Under the pieces are notes generated by a model. The model searched no databases. It saw only the letters and a list, made by a program, of their open reading frames with translations, and was not told the DNA's origin. From Thamnidium elegans (Eukaryota > Mucoromycota > Mucoromycetes > Mucorales > Mucoraceae): a stretch of 64,000 bases of DNA. The position numbers and the translations under genes are program-made. Shown here in pieces: positions 35,941 through 47,680 of the stretch. The number at the start of each line of letters is the position of its first letter. Position 1 is the first letter of the stretch. Where the stretch lies: positions 62,001 to 126,000 of the forward strand of contig JAIXMG010000011.1 of the NCBI GenBank assembly GCA_025201345.1, given 5' to 3'.

Positions 35941-37500
35941 ATGAGTTTAAAAGGTTTACACTTTTCTTATAACAAGTTTAAAACAGATGTGCAATCACAG
36001 ATTGCAAAGAATAACCCTATGCAAAAGCAAGACACTAAAAGCTTGTCCATGTGGATTTTCCAGGAACGCAGTGATCTTGCCACGATGCGTACTATGGCCT
36101 ATCAGCGTAAGGAAACCGTAAAGGCTTTAAAGGATTGGGTAAAAGAAGAAATTGAAGAAGAAAAGATTGAAAATGGACGTGATTTAGAAGACCTTGTAGG
36201 CGATAAGTTGACTAGATTACTTGATAAACAAATTGAAGTTGAACAAGAGTATGCCAGTAAGTATATTATATACGACCCCCCAAAACTAATATACTAATAC
36301 TTTTGTCCCCAGACAAGTTTCAACAGTATCGTCATGCTGTAAAATCTATTAGAGACAGAGAAGAAAAGCTGTCAGATCAAAGAGAAAAGAAGCGTTCACT
36401 TCAATCGCGTATTGCCAACTTGAACAAAACGAGCCCTAGATCACCCAAGTTGATGGAGTTTCAAAAGGAGCTGAAATCATTGGCTCATGATACACATGAA
36501 AGTGAAATGGATTTAGCCGATTTTAAAAGATTTGCACTAAAAGAAGCGTTTTATCTTCGATTCAATGCTATGAATGAATACGCTGAAAAGACTGCTTTAA
36601 TTGCTGGTTTCGGTAAATATTTGACCGATTTAATTCAAATTGAACCTACTCCTGCTACCCAACAACATCGTAGTCCTTATGATAAAGGTCCTGAAGCCGC
36701 CGTTATCTTTGCTGATGCAATGAACGCTTTAGAAAACTGGAAACCTATGGCTGAAGATGAAAGACCTACGCTTGCAAATAACACCGAATTAATTGGTAAA
36801 GGAAAAGAACCAGAAGAGAATAAACCTTCACCACCTCAACTTCCTCCTCGCAGACCCACAATGGAAGCTGAACTTGATCAACCTACTGGTTATACAGCTG
36901 ATGAAGTATCTCAAGTTACTGGTGATTTAAAGACAACAAATGAAAATGAAATTGACCTTGATAAAATTGATTTGTATGATGCTCCTCCACCTGCTTATGA
37001 TGATCCACCACCACCTATTCAACATCATTCTTCTCCTTTAAATTCTGATCAACATCTTCAAGAAAGTTATTCATTTAGTTCACCTTATCAAACAAACGCT
37101 AATTTACCTCCTGCTCCTCAACCTCAACATCAACAATATAACCATCAAGTATTTGAATCTCCTGCTCCTATGCACCAGCAAGCATATGGTTCACCTTACC
37201 CACAACATAACCATTATTTACACCAAGAAAGTACCTATTATGATCCTACCAGTATGATGTATAATACTCAAGTAAACTATCAACAGTTGTATCGTCAAGT
37301 AAGTCAACGTAGACAACCTGCTGCCTACAGACCTTATGCTGAATTTCAACAACAATTTAATAATAACAACGACGACGGAAATAATAACTTGAGACAAAAA
37401 ATAGATGCTGGTGGGTTCCGTATCCCTGCACCTGCACCAACTCATGATAGTGCTGAAGATGAAAAAGAGCAGTTAGCTCAGTATTACAAACAACAAGATG

Positions 37501-37542
<42 letters not shown>

Positions 37543-37853
37543 ATCATCAGTATAGTCAATATGATAACTCTCAGTATGATCAAGGTTATCCTCCATCACA
37601 ATATGGAGGCTCATATTATAACGGTTCTCAATACGCTGGATCTCAGTATGGTGGCTCACAATACGGTGGTCTTGCTAGCTCTCAAGAACAACAACAAACT
37701 CCCACTCAACAGAACCAACAGTTACAATCTCAAAGTTCTATCCAAAAGCCAACATTATCCCCCCAACCATCTACTATTCATCAACAACCAGAACAAGCTC
37801 CACAAGAAGTACATAAACCAAATTATGAACAAAAGATTCAAGAAGAAGAGTAG
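35941..37853 (+). CDS. PIL1: Eisosome core protein PIL1/LSP1 with long glutamine-rich tail
   Basis: Two exons, 35941-36256 and 36313-37853, give 618 aa. The first 235 residues are the PIL1 BAR domain that shapes plasma-membrane furrows: WIFQERSDLATMRTMAYQRK, NKFQQYRHAVKSIRDREEKL, SPRSPKLMEFQKELKSL, YAEKTALIAGFGKYLTDLI, AVIFADAMNALENWKPM. The yeast proteins are about 340 aa; here an extra 380-residue tail follows. It is Pro-rich (LPPRRP, PPPAYDDPPPP), then Gln/Tyr-rich with about 15 consecutive Gln encoded by a pure CAA tract (37501-37541) and repeats of the form GSQYGGSQYGG. Such a tail could phase-separate or bind SH3/WW proteins (inference). A TATATATAAAA box lies about 70 nt upstream of the ATG. 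Confidence 0.93.
37501..37541 (+). repeat. CAA microsatellite coding for polyglutamine
   Basis: Uninterrupted CAA triplets inside the PIL1 open frame, likely length-variable between strains. Confidence 0.9.
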
Positions 37854-38015
37854 TTTTTTATTTTATTTTTTAAATAATAATAATATTTTTTTTTATTTCT
37901 TTAAATATGAATGAAAAAGAGAAGCTTTTTTTGTTTTTTTTTTTAGAAAAAAAAAGTGGAAGTGAATATGTATTTACAGGAAAAAAAAAAGGGTAGAAAG
38001 GGTAGAAAGGGGAGG

Positions 38016-38125
38016 TGAAGGGGGTTGGGGGGGGGGGTATGTATGTATGTATTATATACGGTAATGAATTTTGATTTTGTGTGTGCATGTGTGTGTGTGC
38101 ATGTGTGTGTGTGTGTGTGTGTGTA
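38016..38125. repeat. G run, GTAT and TG microsatellites
   Basis: A run of G (about 38028-38037) is followed by GTAT repeats and then long TG/TGCATG dinucleotide tracts. They lie in the 3' region between convergent PIL1 and the short gene at 38138. Confidence 0.85.
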
Positions 38126-38137
38126 TGTATTTTTTTT

Positions 38138-38434
38138 TTAATGAAGATTGACTACAACATGCATCCATTCGTGATGTCTATTTGCAAAGTGTAAATTAAT
38201 CCATTTGTGTACAAAGGCCCCGTGAATTCGAACTAACAGACGTTCAGAGCACATTGGACAGGACCTATAAGAATACTTTTTATCACTAACAGAATTAGTT
38301 GAAGAAGAAGAGGAAGAAGAGGAAGCAGATGAGGATCTTCTTAAGGCAGTTGCCTTTTCTGGTGCAACAAATGTCTTTTTATTTAAAATATCAAATGAAG
38401 TTGATCTTAAGAGTGGTGAACTGATAATGGACAT
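38138..38434 (-). CDS. Short Ser-rich protein with a Cys/His cluster
   Basis: A single uninterrupted frame of 98 aa. The N-terminal half is basic with a run of Ser (ALRRSSSASSSSSSSSTNS). The C-terminal part has CPMCSERLLV followed by several His (HKWINLHFANRHHEW), compatible with one zinc-binding module. Family not recognised. Composition and the clean ATG-to-stop frame favour a real gene, but there is no independent support. It converges on PIL1. Confidence 0.55.
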   Translation of the reverse strand: MSIISSPLLRSTSFDILNKKTFVAPEKATALRRSSSASSSSSSSSTNSVSDKKYSYRSCPMCSERLLVRIHGAFVHKWINLHFANRHHEWMHVVVNLH

Positions 38435-41040
38435 GGTATAAAGATGTTGATTTAATGTTTTATGATTTTTGTTTGCATGCGTTTTTATATATGAGAATGT
38501 CTATATATTGTATTTATATATAAAGAAGAAAAAAAAAATAAAGAAGAAAAGAAAAAAAAAAAAAAGAGAAAATCATGTACCTTTTTATAATGTTTTTTTT
38601 TTGGGGGAAACACAAATAGTCATGGGAGAGTAAGGTTTCCAAAAAACTGTTATGCGCTACACACAAACACAAATATACACTAGTTTTTTTAAATCAACAA
38701 ACACAAAATATTACCTTTATATTAGTGCCATGAATACATTATATAATAAATCCCGCCAAAATTTTAATCTTGACCGTCTAGTGCATTAATCCAATTATTG
38801 ATACCAACTAGTATAGTATCCAAGATATATATATATTTATGCTATATATAAAAGAGGGAAATTGACGTAATACCAATAATCTTTTTAGTTACTAAAAAGC
38901 CATGGTAACACACTAAAGCTTGTGTGAAAAAAAAAAAAAAGGTAATCTGGTGATATTAACTTTTCTTCTTCTTTTTGGTTTTAAAAGTCATGAAATGAAC
39001 TATTGGAATGCAAAATATATATATATATATATAAAAAGAGAGGGAAAACAACTAAATAAATGCGTATGATTACACTTTAGAGTGATCGATTTCAAGAAGA
39101 AAAAAGGTACAAATACATCAAATGACTTGATTTTTACGCCTTTTTTCTTCTTTTTCAATCTCTACCATTATTTTATTTAATCCGTGTATTCTTTTTAGTT
39201 CTTATTTCGGCCCATTATTCGGCTGAATTTCCTGTCATAGTAACAATAAAAACTTATTTCTTTCTTTGTATCGCCCCTTTTTTTTATTCGCAAAAAGTAA
39301 TAATTGAACCGATGTTACTCCAAAAAAAAAAAAAAAGCGAGTAAAAATACCTTTTTTCAATCACTTTTTTTTTTTTCTTTGCTATATACTATTCTTTATC
39401 TTTTTGAAAATCTATTAAATGTACCTGTGATAAGATATACTAATGTTCCCCCCATGATATCCTATTTTCTCACCCAAGCACCGGGATGAAATTCGGGGTT
39501 ATTGCTTGTTTATTTAATTTTAAGGTAATGAGGTCTTGGAGTGTTACACATACAACCAATTTCTAAAAAAGCTGTGTACACAGAGCACTGACCTTTTATA
39601 TTACCTTCATCAGCCCCCATACTAAAAATACATAACCGGTTTCATTAGTATGGTTTACCTATATTATTACATCATATATCTTTGCAAAAAAAAAAAAAAA
39701 GGATGATCTCCCTCTTTTTTTTTTTAAAGGACTACACTATATTGGCTGAAATACATGCTTTTATCTGATTATAAATGTGTTTAGATGTATATATATGAAA
39801 TATTAATCAAGAAAAAAAAAAAAAAAAACCGGAATACAAAATATTTTATCTACTAATAAATTAATGGGCGCATCGTGATATATCGAGTATTTTTAGTTAC
39901 CCTTCATTTAAAACAATGTTTCATCAGGTTACAATATTAAACTGTTTCAGCATAAAAAATGCTGAGATATATGGAGGAATGTACTTTTCGAATACAAAAA
40001 AAAAAAAAAAAACTGATTTAATAATAACCGTATCAAAATTTTATTATTGCGATCACTGAATATGGGGTACCTTGAAAATAAAATAAAAAACGTGTACCGA
40101 TTCAAAATTTGATTTTATGCGTCGATTTAAAATGGGCGTAAAAAAAGTATAAACTAACGTTGTGCCTTACATATACTACGGCAATCTATATGTATTACCC
40201 TAAATAGTTTTATTTATAAAAGAATTAAGTTTGTAGCGAAATCAACCGCGTATTTGTATGTGTAACCTTTCTTTATTGCTGGGACTCGATGCAAGGTGCA
40301 TTAGAATATGAAAATAACAGGTATCCATGCATGTGAATTTTACTACATCTGCATTTCAATTTCCAAGGTAACCTTAAATACTACTTTTTTATATGTAGTT
40401 AAACAACTTGGAGTAATCGATAATCCTCCAATGAAATACGCGCCTCGATCCAGTACCTTTTGTTAGTGTATTTTCCAAAGCTCATATTCGTTTTTTAAGA
40501 GTATTCTAACACTGATCATTTCAACGTTCCACGACAAAAAAAAAAAAAAAAAGTGACGTACTATACGCAGCCTTCGTAATTCTAGCTATAGCAACCACTT
40601 TGCCAATCGGTTCAGTCTAGCTTTTACGTACTAGTATTAGGTGGTCTTATCCTAAGTACATGTTGGCTTGTTAAACATCCTGATGTGTGTTAGAGAAAGG
40701 GCATTCTGGATAGATCAGTGCTTGGTTCATCCTGGTGAATAAATTAAATGGAGAAGTGACCAGCTGATTATTTTTGTTGACCAGTTTATTTTCAAACCTG
40801 CAAGTGAATGGTTTGATGTTTTTTTTTTGGAATTTTTTTCATCTTTAGTAAAAGGAATGATATGCAATAGTTTTCTCTTCTGAGTAATCTTATATTGTAA
40901 TTAATAAAATCTAAAAAAAAAAATCATATAAAGCTCGTAGTTTTCTGTTTATCTTTCTTCTCATAATTTGTCTTATTTTATTTTATAGATAGTATGTTAT
41001 TTTATTTTTTGATATAAATTTTATTTTATAACCGCCAATA
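38435..41040. other. Gene-poor AT-rich region
   Basis: 2.6 kb with many A runs (38927-38940, 39686-39701, 39812-39827, 39998-40012, 40536-40552) and TA repeats (39018-39033). No supported gene. Scattered short protein-like frames, for example minus strand 40690-40812, are too brief to call. Confidence 0.5.
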
Positions 41041-42015
41041 TCACAACAATATCAACTCATTCAGCATGATTTGTAGCTCCAGGTTGATTTTCAGTGTCAT
41101 CAGAGTCTGGAGTATATTCTCTTTTGTCCCATTGGAAGATGTCCAACTATTATTATCAGTTATTGAAAACCTCTTTTTGCTGTCAGCAACAAAGTAATTA
41201 TAATATGATTGGAATTTAGGGTGTCGCTCTAAGATGTCGAAGCTTTCTTGACTATCCGCATCTTCACCTTGACTATCATACACTTCTTCATCTTGAATTG
41301 ACCCTTCTTGCTTTTCATGACTATCTTGAGCTGGTTCGTCTTGCTCTCCATGCTCTTCTTGGACTTTTTGCTTCCCTTTTCCTTCTGATTTCCTTTGTTC
41401 TTTATCAGTGTATTTCTCTCTTTGACTAGAATGGCTAGACTTGCCTTCATTTTCAACTCTTCTTTTTAAACTCTATTGTCGTCAGTTAGTGAAAAAAAAA
41501 AAATAGAAAAAAAAAGCGCCAATCATACCATTCTTTCTTCAGCTTCCTCTTCTAATAATTGGGCTTACTCTAGCGTCAATACTACCATTGTTGATCTTGA
41601 CTGTTTATAACTTCAATTTTCTTTTATTTCTTTTTATCTTCTTTGTCAACGCGTTGCAACGATATATATTCTTCAACCTATTCTTTATCTGTTCATTTTG
41701 ATAGAGTATTTTGAGAGCTAAACACTATTTCTGTAATAGACCATCTTGGTCTTTATATGTATTTCGTCGATCGGCAAGTCTATCCAGACTATCTAGTAGA
41801 ATCTTGATAAAATCATCTGCAGATTCAATCCAGTCATCGCCAGTTTCTTTAAAGCACGATTCGATTACTTTCTTGCCGTTGCCCCAATGTTTGGTTACAT
41901 CAATCAAAAGCCCCTCTTTTATGTTGTATTTCTTCCGCTTTTCATCCGACAACACTAGGCTCCTCTTTAACTTATTTAATATAGGGGGGGGGGGGTTTGG
42001 AATACTTGTGGTCAT
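41041..42015 (-). pseudogene. Decayed gene of unknown family
   Basis: The 5' part (41725-42015) is a 96-codon frame, MTTSIPNPPPPILNKLKRSL through KHWGNGKKVIESCFKETGDD, that ends in a TAG and continues in frame (ALKILYQNEQIKNRLKNIYR) to another stop. The 3' part (41041-41472) is a 144-codon charged frame, KSSHSSQREKYTDKEQRKS through FDILERHPKFQSYYNYF, preceded by a normal AG acceptor and, 57 nt upstream, by a GTATGA donor after LLEEEAEERM. The parts look like exons of one gene that has lost continuity by stops. I do not recognise the protein. The putative start is 32 nt from an inverted-repeat element at 42047. Confidence 0.5.
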
Positions 42016-42837
42016 TTTAAAAGAAATAAAAAAGGAAGGTTGATTCTTGGTACACCACCAGTGCCAATTTAGGGAAATTCCTAGTACTCCACCATATCAC
42101 AGGGAAACTCTTTTTGAAATATTTGGACATTTGATTATATAAAAGATACTTGCTTGTATATGAATTCATTGTTAAAAAAAAGGAAAGGGAAAAAAAGGAC
42201 GGAGTAAATAGATGATTTTAATGATAAAAAGCGGTTTATTTAACTAGATAAAACGGGAGGTTTATTCAACCATGATAAAAAGGGTTTACTTAATCATCGT
42301 GATATTTATATTGCAATTTCCTTTCTCACGATATTAAAAAAAGTTGTTTTTACATGTAAAGTACCTGTTATTGTTGGAAGTGCACCAAAAACTTACATCA
42401 TAAATTGGCACTGGTGGTGTAAATGGTGGTGTACCAAAAGAAACAATATACTCTTTATTGTGAAAGGTTGAGATGATCGGTGTTAAAATACTATTTTGAC
42501 ATTATGACGAACACTTGTTCACTGTGACATTAATTGAACAATATATGAATAATACTTAGTTAGCCGAAATACTATATATATCTCTAATAATTTCGATTTG
42601 ATAAGAACAAGTTTATTGTAATATTTATTTTCTATAGCTGAAGTGACCATGAACATTCTAACCTTGGCAAATGCATATACACTTTTTCTGGAAAAAGTGT
42701 GTTACCTGAAAAAATTAGAGTTTCATAATCTGAGGTGTACATATAACAACTTATAAAAATTTATAAACATGAAAAAAAAAAAAGCTAGTTTTTTTTATTT
42801 TATTTACAATATGGTACAAAAATATATATTGCGTTTA
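42016..42837. other. Repeat-bearing intergenic region
   Basis: Contains the inverted-repeat element at 42047-42437 (listed separately). The remaining 400 nt are AT-rich and show no gene. Confidence 0.6.
42047..42437. mobile_element. 391-bp element with terminal inverted repeats (MITE-like)
   Basis: The left end 42047-42071 starts TTGGTACACCACCA. The right end 42424-42437 reads TGGTGGTGTACCAA, its exact complement. A second, inner copy at 42401-42420 pairs over 20 of 20 bases with 42052-42071. The interior has no coding capacity and includes a sequence also found at 29365. No clear target-site duplication is visible. The size and terminal repeats suggest a non-autonomous DNA transposon. Confidence 0.6.
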
Positions 42838-43119
42838 TTATTCCTTGTTATGGCGATTATTCTTAGCTTCTTCCTTCTTCTGGTGGGCTTCGTCCATCTT
42901 TTCAACGGTTTCCTTATCTTCTTCAGCTAATTCTTGATCAATACGCTCACCTCTAGATGGCTTGGATGCTTCATGTCCAAAGTTCTTTCTATTATGCTCT
43001 TCCAAGTCCTTGTAATTATCAAACATCTTGTTGTGGCCTTCATTAGAGTTTTCGTATGGACGACCTGCACCTAAAGCGGCTTCGGCATGAGAAATTTCAG
43101 AGGGACCTTTGTGAGACAT
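42838..43119 (-). CDS. Small hydrophilic protein (hydrophilin/LEA-like)
   Basis: A single-exon frame of 93 aa with almost no hydrophobic residues: MSHKGPSEISHAEAALGAGR, then EEHNRKNFGHEASKPSRGER and a Lys/Glu/Asn-rich end. High Gly/Glu/Lys/Asn/His and lack of Cys and Trp are typical of stress hydrophilins or LEA-like proteins in fungal spores. Codons are C-ending more often than average here (TTC, GTC, AAC), hinting at strong expression. A TATATAAAG sequence (minus strand, 43180-43188) lies about 60 nt upstream of the start. Assignment to a named family is not possible. Confidence 0.72.
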   Translation of the reverse strand: MSHKGPSEISHAEAALGAGRPYENSNEGHNKMFDNYKDLEEHNRKNFGHEASKPSRGERIDQELAEEDKETVEKMDEAHQKKEEAKNNRHNKE

Positions 43120-43179
43120 TATATATTTTTTTTATTAGTGATGTTAATATCGAAAAAAAAAAATATAAAAAATATCATG

Positions 43180-43188
43180 CTTTATATA
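43180..43188 (-). promoter_or_regulatory. TATA box of the hydrophilic protein gene
   Basis: TATATAAAG on the minus strand, about 60 nt before the ATG at 43119. Confidence 0.4.
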
Positions 43189-43300
43189 CATATGCTAAAA
43201 AAAAAAATTCCTTTAGCCTTTGACAAGGGACTTTTATTTTTTATAGATCAGCTAAAAAATTTATGTCATTGAGGTATCATAATAACGCAATATTTTTTTT

Positions 43301-43844
43301 TTATATACACCGAAATTGACTAAATAAACATTCTTGGTACATACTAGTCTTAGCTCCTACTAGATCCTCTTTAACAGACTCTGGAGGGTTTAATCCAAGA
43401 TTGTTAGCTCGTTCTAAATATGTTTGTTAGTCCCGTTTTTTTTTATTATAGTTTAAGACATTTGTAAAAAATACCCCAGCGGTCAATTCTTTTTATGCCG
43501 ACACATGGCCCATACTTGTAATTTAAATCAAAGGATCTGAGCATTCTGTCTGTTTCATTCCGCAAACGCTCCCGGTGAACTAAATTAACATGTTAGAAGC
43601 GAAAAAAAGAACAATAATTACAGTACGTACTTTCTAGTTCTTCTGTCTTTACATCTATATACGCGTTCAATTATAAATGGTAATATTTTTTATATAAATA
43701 TGCATACATACTTTGTACTTCCTGCTCGTTATTACCGCCAATTTTTAAGATGCATTCATTCTCAACAGACTTGCTTTTAAACCCCTGTTTTTTATGACGA
43801 CGAGACTTTGGAATAGTTAATTTCGTTTGATTCTTTGGTGTCAT
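43301..43844 (-). CDS. POLD4: DNA polymerase delta small subunit 4 (POLD4/Cdm1)
   Basis: Four exons, 43712-43844, 43631-43654 (24 nt), 43475-43579, 43301-43413, give 124 aa. The subunit stabilises the replicative polymerase delta and is absent from budding yeast. The core RSFDLNYKYGPCVGIKRIDR, then WERANNLGLNPPESVKEDL matches human POLD4 (FDLAWQYGPCTGITRLQRW and GLEPPPEV). The N-terminus is basic (IPKSRRHKKQGFKSKS), as in Cdm1, where it contacts PCNA or the catalytic core. None of the four exons alone is long enough to stand out, so this gene is easily missed. All phases fit. Confidence 0.9.
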
Positions 43845-44869
43845 TTTTGATAGTTTTTTTTTTTTGTGTGTGTAAAGAGAAAGAAAAGGATCTGTATTTG
43901 TTTCACATTTTTTATTTTTTTTTATATCTTGATAAAACTGTTAGAATATCTTCAATTGGCTCGATATATTAGGCATCACTATAATGAAGATAGTTCCAAT
44001 CTTGGAAAGTGCTGGGAAAGTTTTTAAATAAAACAAATGCAATTGTATTAGACTGTGTCAATTTATTTTGAATCTAGTTCAGTATATCTTTTTCTACATA
44101 TTATATTGTTAAACTAGTAGCATTAACTCTTAGATAGCATCCCTTTATTTCATTTTTACAAGCCAAGTGCTATAAAAAAAAGAATTTTACAAGTGGCACT
44201 GCCTTTCAAATCGCTAATTGAACATTTTTACGTGAAATGGGCCTCCGAAGGCTTTACCAGGAATTATTTTTAAATGTACCGCCAACACTTTATCATAGTA
44301 ATGGTTCCGCTACTGGAACCTGCCTTACTTATTATTGCATCACGTACAGTTCGGAACGACCCATATATGTAAGCTTTCGATATATGAAGATAAATTAGTT
44401 ATTTACTATATTCTCCTAAATACCTGTTATCATCGACGTATCAAAATATACAACACGTAAAAAAAAAAAAAAAAAAAAGCCTAAAATTATGTCTTAGATG
44501 AATTAATTTACAATTCTGTTTTCATATCTTGTCATGCTGACATGCAAGAATCTCTTCTACTATAGTAACATTTAGTTCTAATCACATAATAGAATAAAAA
44601 AAAAACTTAGACAATTTATTCTTTTTGAGATACATCGAATGTCACGTTTAAGATGGTAATGAGAATAACAGTTATTGTAGATCAAACATTAATACGTGAT
44701 TATAAATATTTGCCTTACTAAATTGAGCAAATCCCCCTTTTAAAATTCAGGAGGCATCAGTTACATCACCAGACTTTAGTATCAACAAAATAATCGAAAA
44801 AAGTGACATTAAAGCTTATCTTTATTCAAGTAAAAGTATAAATATTTTTTTTTTCGTTGTTGGCGTCTA
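43845..44869. other. Intergenic region
   Basis: 1 kb of AT-rich DNA. Plus-strand 44190-44372 reads QVALPFKSLIEHFYVKWASE and onwards with one in-frame stop, perhaps a gene relic, but it cannot be assigned. An A run lies at 44460-44477. Nothing else recognised. Confidence 0.5.
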
Positions 44870-47125
44870 TTAATTTCCAAAACCGTAAAAGTTGTATTCA
44901 GCCCATTTCACAGGTGTTTCCAAAAGCTTTTTATCAACCGGGATTGCATACTTTTCAAAATCGTGGCCGAGGGGAGCATGTCCAACAGCCTGATTTGGTT
45001 CTGGAACCAATTTAAGCAATGCATGGTATTCCTTGGGTAAAATAAATTGGCCGTCTTCATTGGACTTATCCTCTCTCTTGTCAAGCGTGCTAAGAATATA
45101 CTGCTCCGTAGAAAAAGGTTGTTGGGGAGTGTGCGTGACATTTGCAAGAAAGTGTTGTCCAATCACAGGCGCTTCATTGGCGACTTGGTAGAAACCAAGA
45201 CATTCCTCAAACTGGACCTTTCGGAACTGTGTATAATGAACATCGTATTTCTTGTGCAAAGCATCCTTCAAGGTCTTTACATGTTTATCATCAGGATGAA
45301 GAATTCTCCAAGGATCTCGACAAGTTTCAGCGCGACAAGATTTAAGGACCACCAGAAGAGCATCCAATCGATTTACCAATTGATTGGCGGCACCCGTATA
45401 CAAGTTTTCCATGGCATAAGGGTCATTCTTGAGATCATAAAATTCGTGTTCTCCCGTACACCAAACACTATACATGTCTATATTCCCTAATTAGTATCTA
45501 TCCTGATAAGTGTAACATGTGTAGCTTACAGTTATAATCTTGAGAAATTACACGAAGCGTCTTGTAAGTGTTGGGCCCTATAACATTAGCATTAGCATAG
45601 TTTTCGGCTAACAGCTGTAACCCCCAAAATTCAACAGAGAAACTTTCTTTAGAGACAGGTTTACGGTGTTTCTGAAGAGTTTTGGTTAAAGGAATGACAC
45701 CACCATCTACCCACGAAGGAACATGTTCATCACCACCAGCCAACGCTACAAAAGTGGGCGCCAAATCATGATGAGCACTAACAACTTGACTTGTTTTACC
45801 TTTACTAATGCCAGGGCCTCGTACAAGTAAAGGAACACTAAACACAAAAACAATTAGTAAAAAAAAGAAAAAAAAAAAGCCTCGGAATAAAGGACAGCTA
45901 TGGCGCAATATCTACTTACTTTATATCTTCTTCCAGATTAGTACATTTACCCGGGAAGGCTCTATGTTGACCAAGATGATAACCGTTATCAGCGCTATAA
46001 AATACAAACGTATTATCTAGCTCGCCCGATTTTTCAAGCTCTTCAAAGATAGTACCGACAATTTCATCAACAGATTGTAAAGCTCGAAGACGGTTTCGGT
46101 AGCTTTCATCAAACTCTTCAACCATGGTCGCGTTTAGTTTTTCAAGCGCTTTCCAGTAAGATGCTGTCTTGACCTGTTGGTCTGGGTTAAAATGTGGAGT
46201 GCGAGGAACTATAGATATTGTAGATAAGTATCTGCTCCAATCTTTTTTTATTTATTTACTTTACTCTTTACGTCCTTGAAAAGACCAGCGTGACGAGCTG
46301 CCGGTATAGGATCGCTAGTCTTCATAGCACCATCTTTACCAATTTCAAATTGTCCATGAGGAGCCATAGGAGAAACTACAGGACAAAAGTTAGTGGGAGG
46401 GGGGAGTTTAGAAGAATTACTTTTTACATACCCCATAAAAAGAACGGATCTTCTTGAGCCTGAACTCTCTTCAATGCGGCACGAGTTTTGGCGTGAATAA
46501 CATCTGTTTGATATGCATCTTTATAATAAACAGGAGGTTCACCATTAACAGAGAATACAGCAGAATTATAGATATAAGTGTAAGGATCAACCAACTGTTC
46601 TTGGTAGTTAAAACCTCTAGGCGTAGGGTTGTTGTAATTGTTAACAGAGTATTGGTTCATCAGTTTACCAATATAGTTGGTATTATAGCCTGATTTCTGT
46701 AACCAGACTGGTAAATAGTCTTCGCCTAATTTTAAGGTATTGAAGCGTTCATAACCTCCATACGGAGGGGATACATCTGTAATACTAATTATATATAAGA
46801 ATATTTTTTTTTTTTTTAAAAAGAAAGAAAAGGAAATGTAACAAATTACTTACTTTGTATTGTGAGAATACTGACCTCGTAAAAGACTAACCCGACTAGG
46901 ACAGCAGACTGCGATGGTAGCATAGTGGTTTTCGTAAACAGTACCTTCATTCACCAGATACTTTTGAACGTTGGGCATATACTGTAACGAGTCCATTTTA
47001 TGGTCTTGATCATCCGTAAAGATAAAAACAATATTGGGTTTCTTGACTTCTGGGTTCTTTTTAGCAGTAACTGTGGTTAATGTCATTAAGGCAACAGTGC
47101 CTAGCAACAGAGCAGAATATTTCAT
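44870..47125 (-). CDS. Secreted arylsulfatase
   Basis: Six exons, 46854-47125, 46432-46784, 46265-46375, 45920-46208, 45530-45837, 44870-45486, give 649 aa. Hydrolyses sulfate esters; the secreted form suggests sulfur scavenging. Signal peptide MKYSALLLGTVALMTLTTVT ending at Ala21. The sulfatase site CCPSRVSLLRG gives Cys74 as the residue converted to formylglycine (C-x-P-S-R). Metal ligands appear in FIFTDDQDHKM (Asp38-Asp39) and FYSADNGYHLGQH. Other family blocks are GYNTNYIGKLMNQY, SPMAPHGQFE, VPLLVRGPGI and EHEFYDLKNDPYAMENL. Fungal arylsulfatases are usually repressed by sulfate; no promoter element was identified here. Confidence 0.95.
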
Positions 47126-47680
47126 ATTAAAATTAAGGGGAAAAAATATATAAAGAACAGATTTTTTTTTACTCGAAACGTGATTCTAAAGTGGTTTTTA
47201 TAATGATTTTCAGTCTGCATTGCGTCTTATTACAAGGTATATTTGAAATGATGATATCTCGTTGGTTTTTTTGTATGATTATTGTGACACTTGAAATATA
47301 TATATTTTAATCGACATGACGGGATCAATTATATTTATTTCGAATATCGAATAAAGTATTACGCCATTTTTATACAACTTTTCAGTATCTTATCGGGTTG
47401 TATAACCATACATATCAAGATCTCAGGTACCAATTATATTTAATAAACGAAATACAAAAAGCTTTATATACATATATATAAAATGTCTAAAAAAAAAAAA
47501 AAGACTTTATTGTTATTGATTATAATGAAGAGATTTCAACTGTAAAAAAAAAAAAGAAATAATAGTTTTTTTTTATAAAAAACTAAATCTAAAAAGTAAT
47601 ATGTACAATGTATGCATAAAAAAACTTGCAGAACTAGGGTTTAATATCGCATTTTTTTAACAAGTGTTTATATATACTTT
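47126..47680. other. Intergenic region
   Basis: 555 nt upstream of the arylsulfatase start and downstream of uS12m. A and T runs, no gene. A TATATAAAG-like sequence (minus) lies about 20 nt before the arylsulfatase ATG. Confidence 0.6.

Noticed and set aside
38016..38040. G run as telomeric or G-quadruplex element
   Set aside because: It is a single G run beside microsatellites in a 3' region, not spaced G tracts or telomeric repeats.
40690..40812. Minus-strand frame IKPFTCRFENKLVNKN...
   Set aside because: 41 codons only, with no similarity that I can name.
44190..44372. Protein-like frame QVALPFKSLIEHFYVKW...
   Set aside because: In-frame stop, no start context and no family recognised. 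Mentioned only in the intergenic note.
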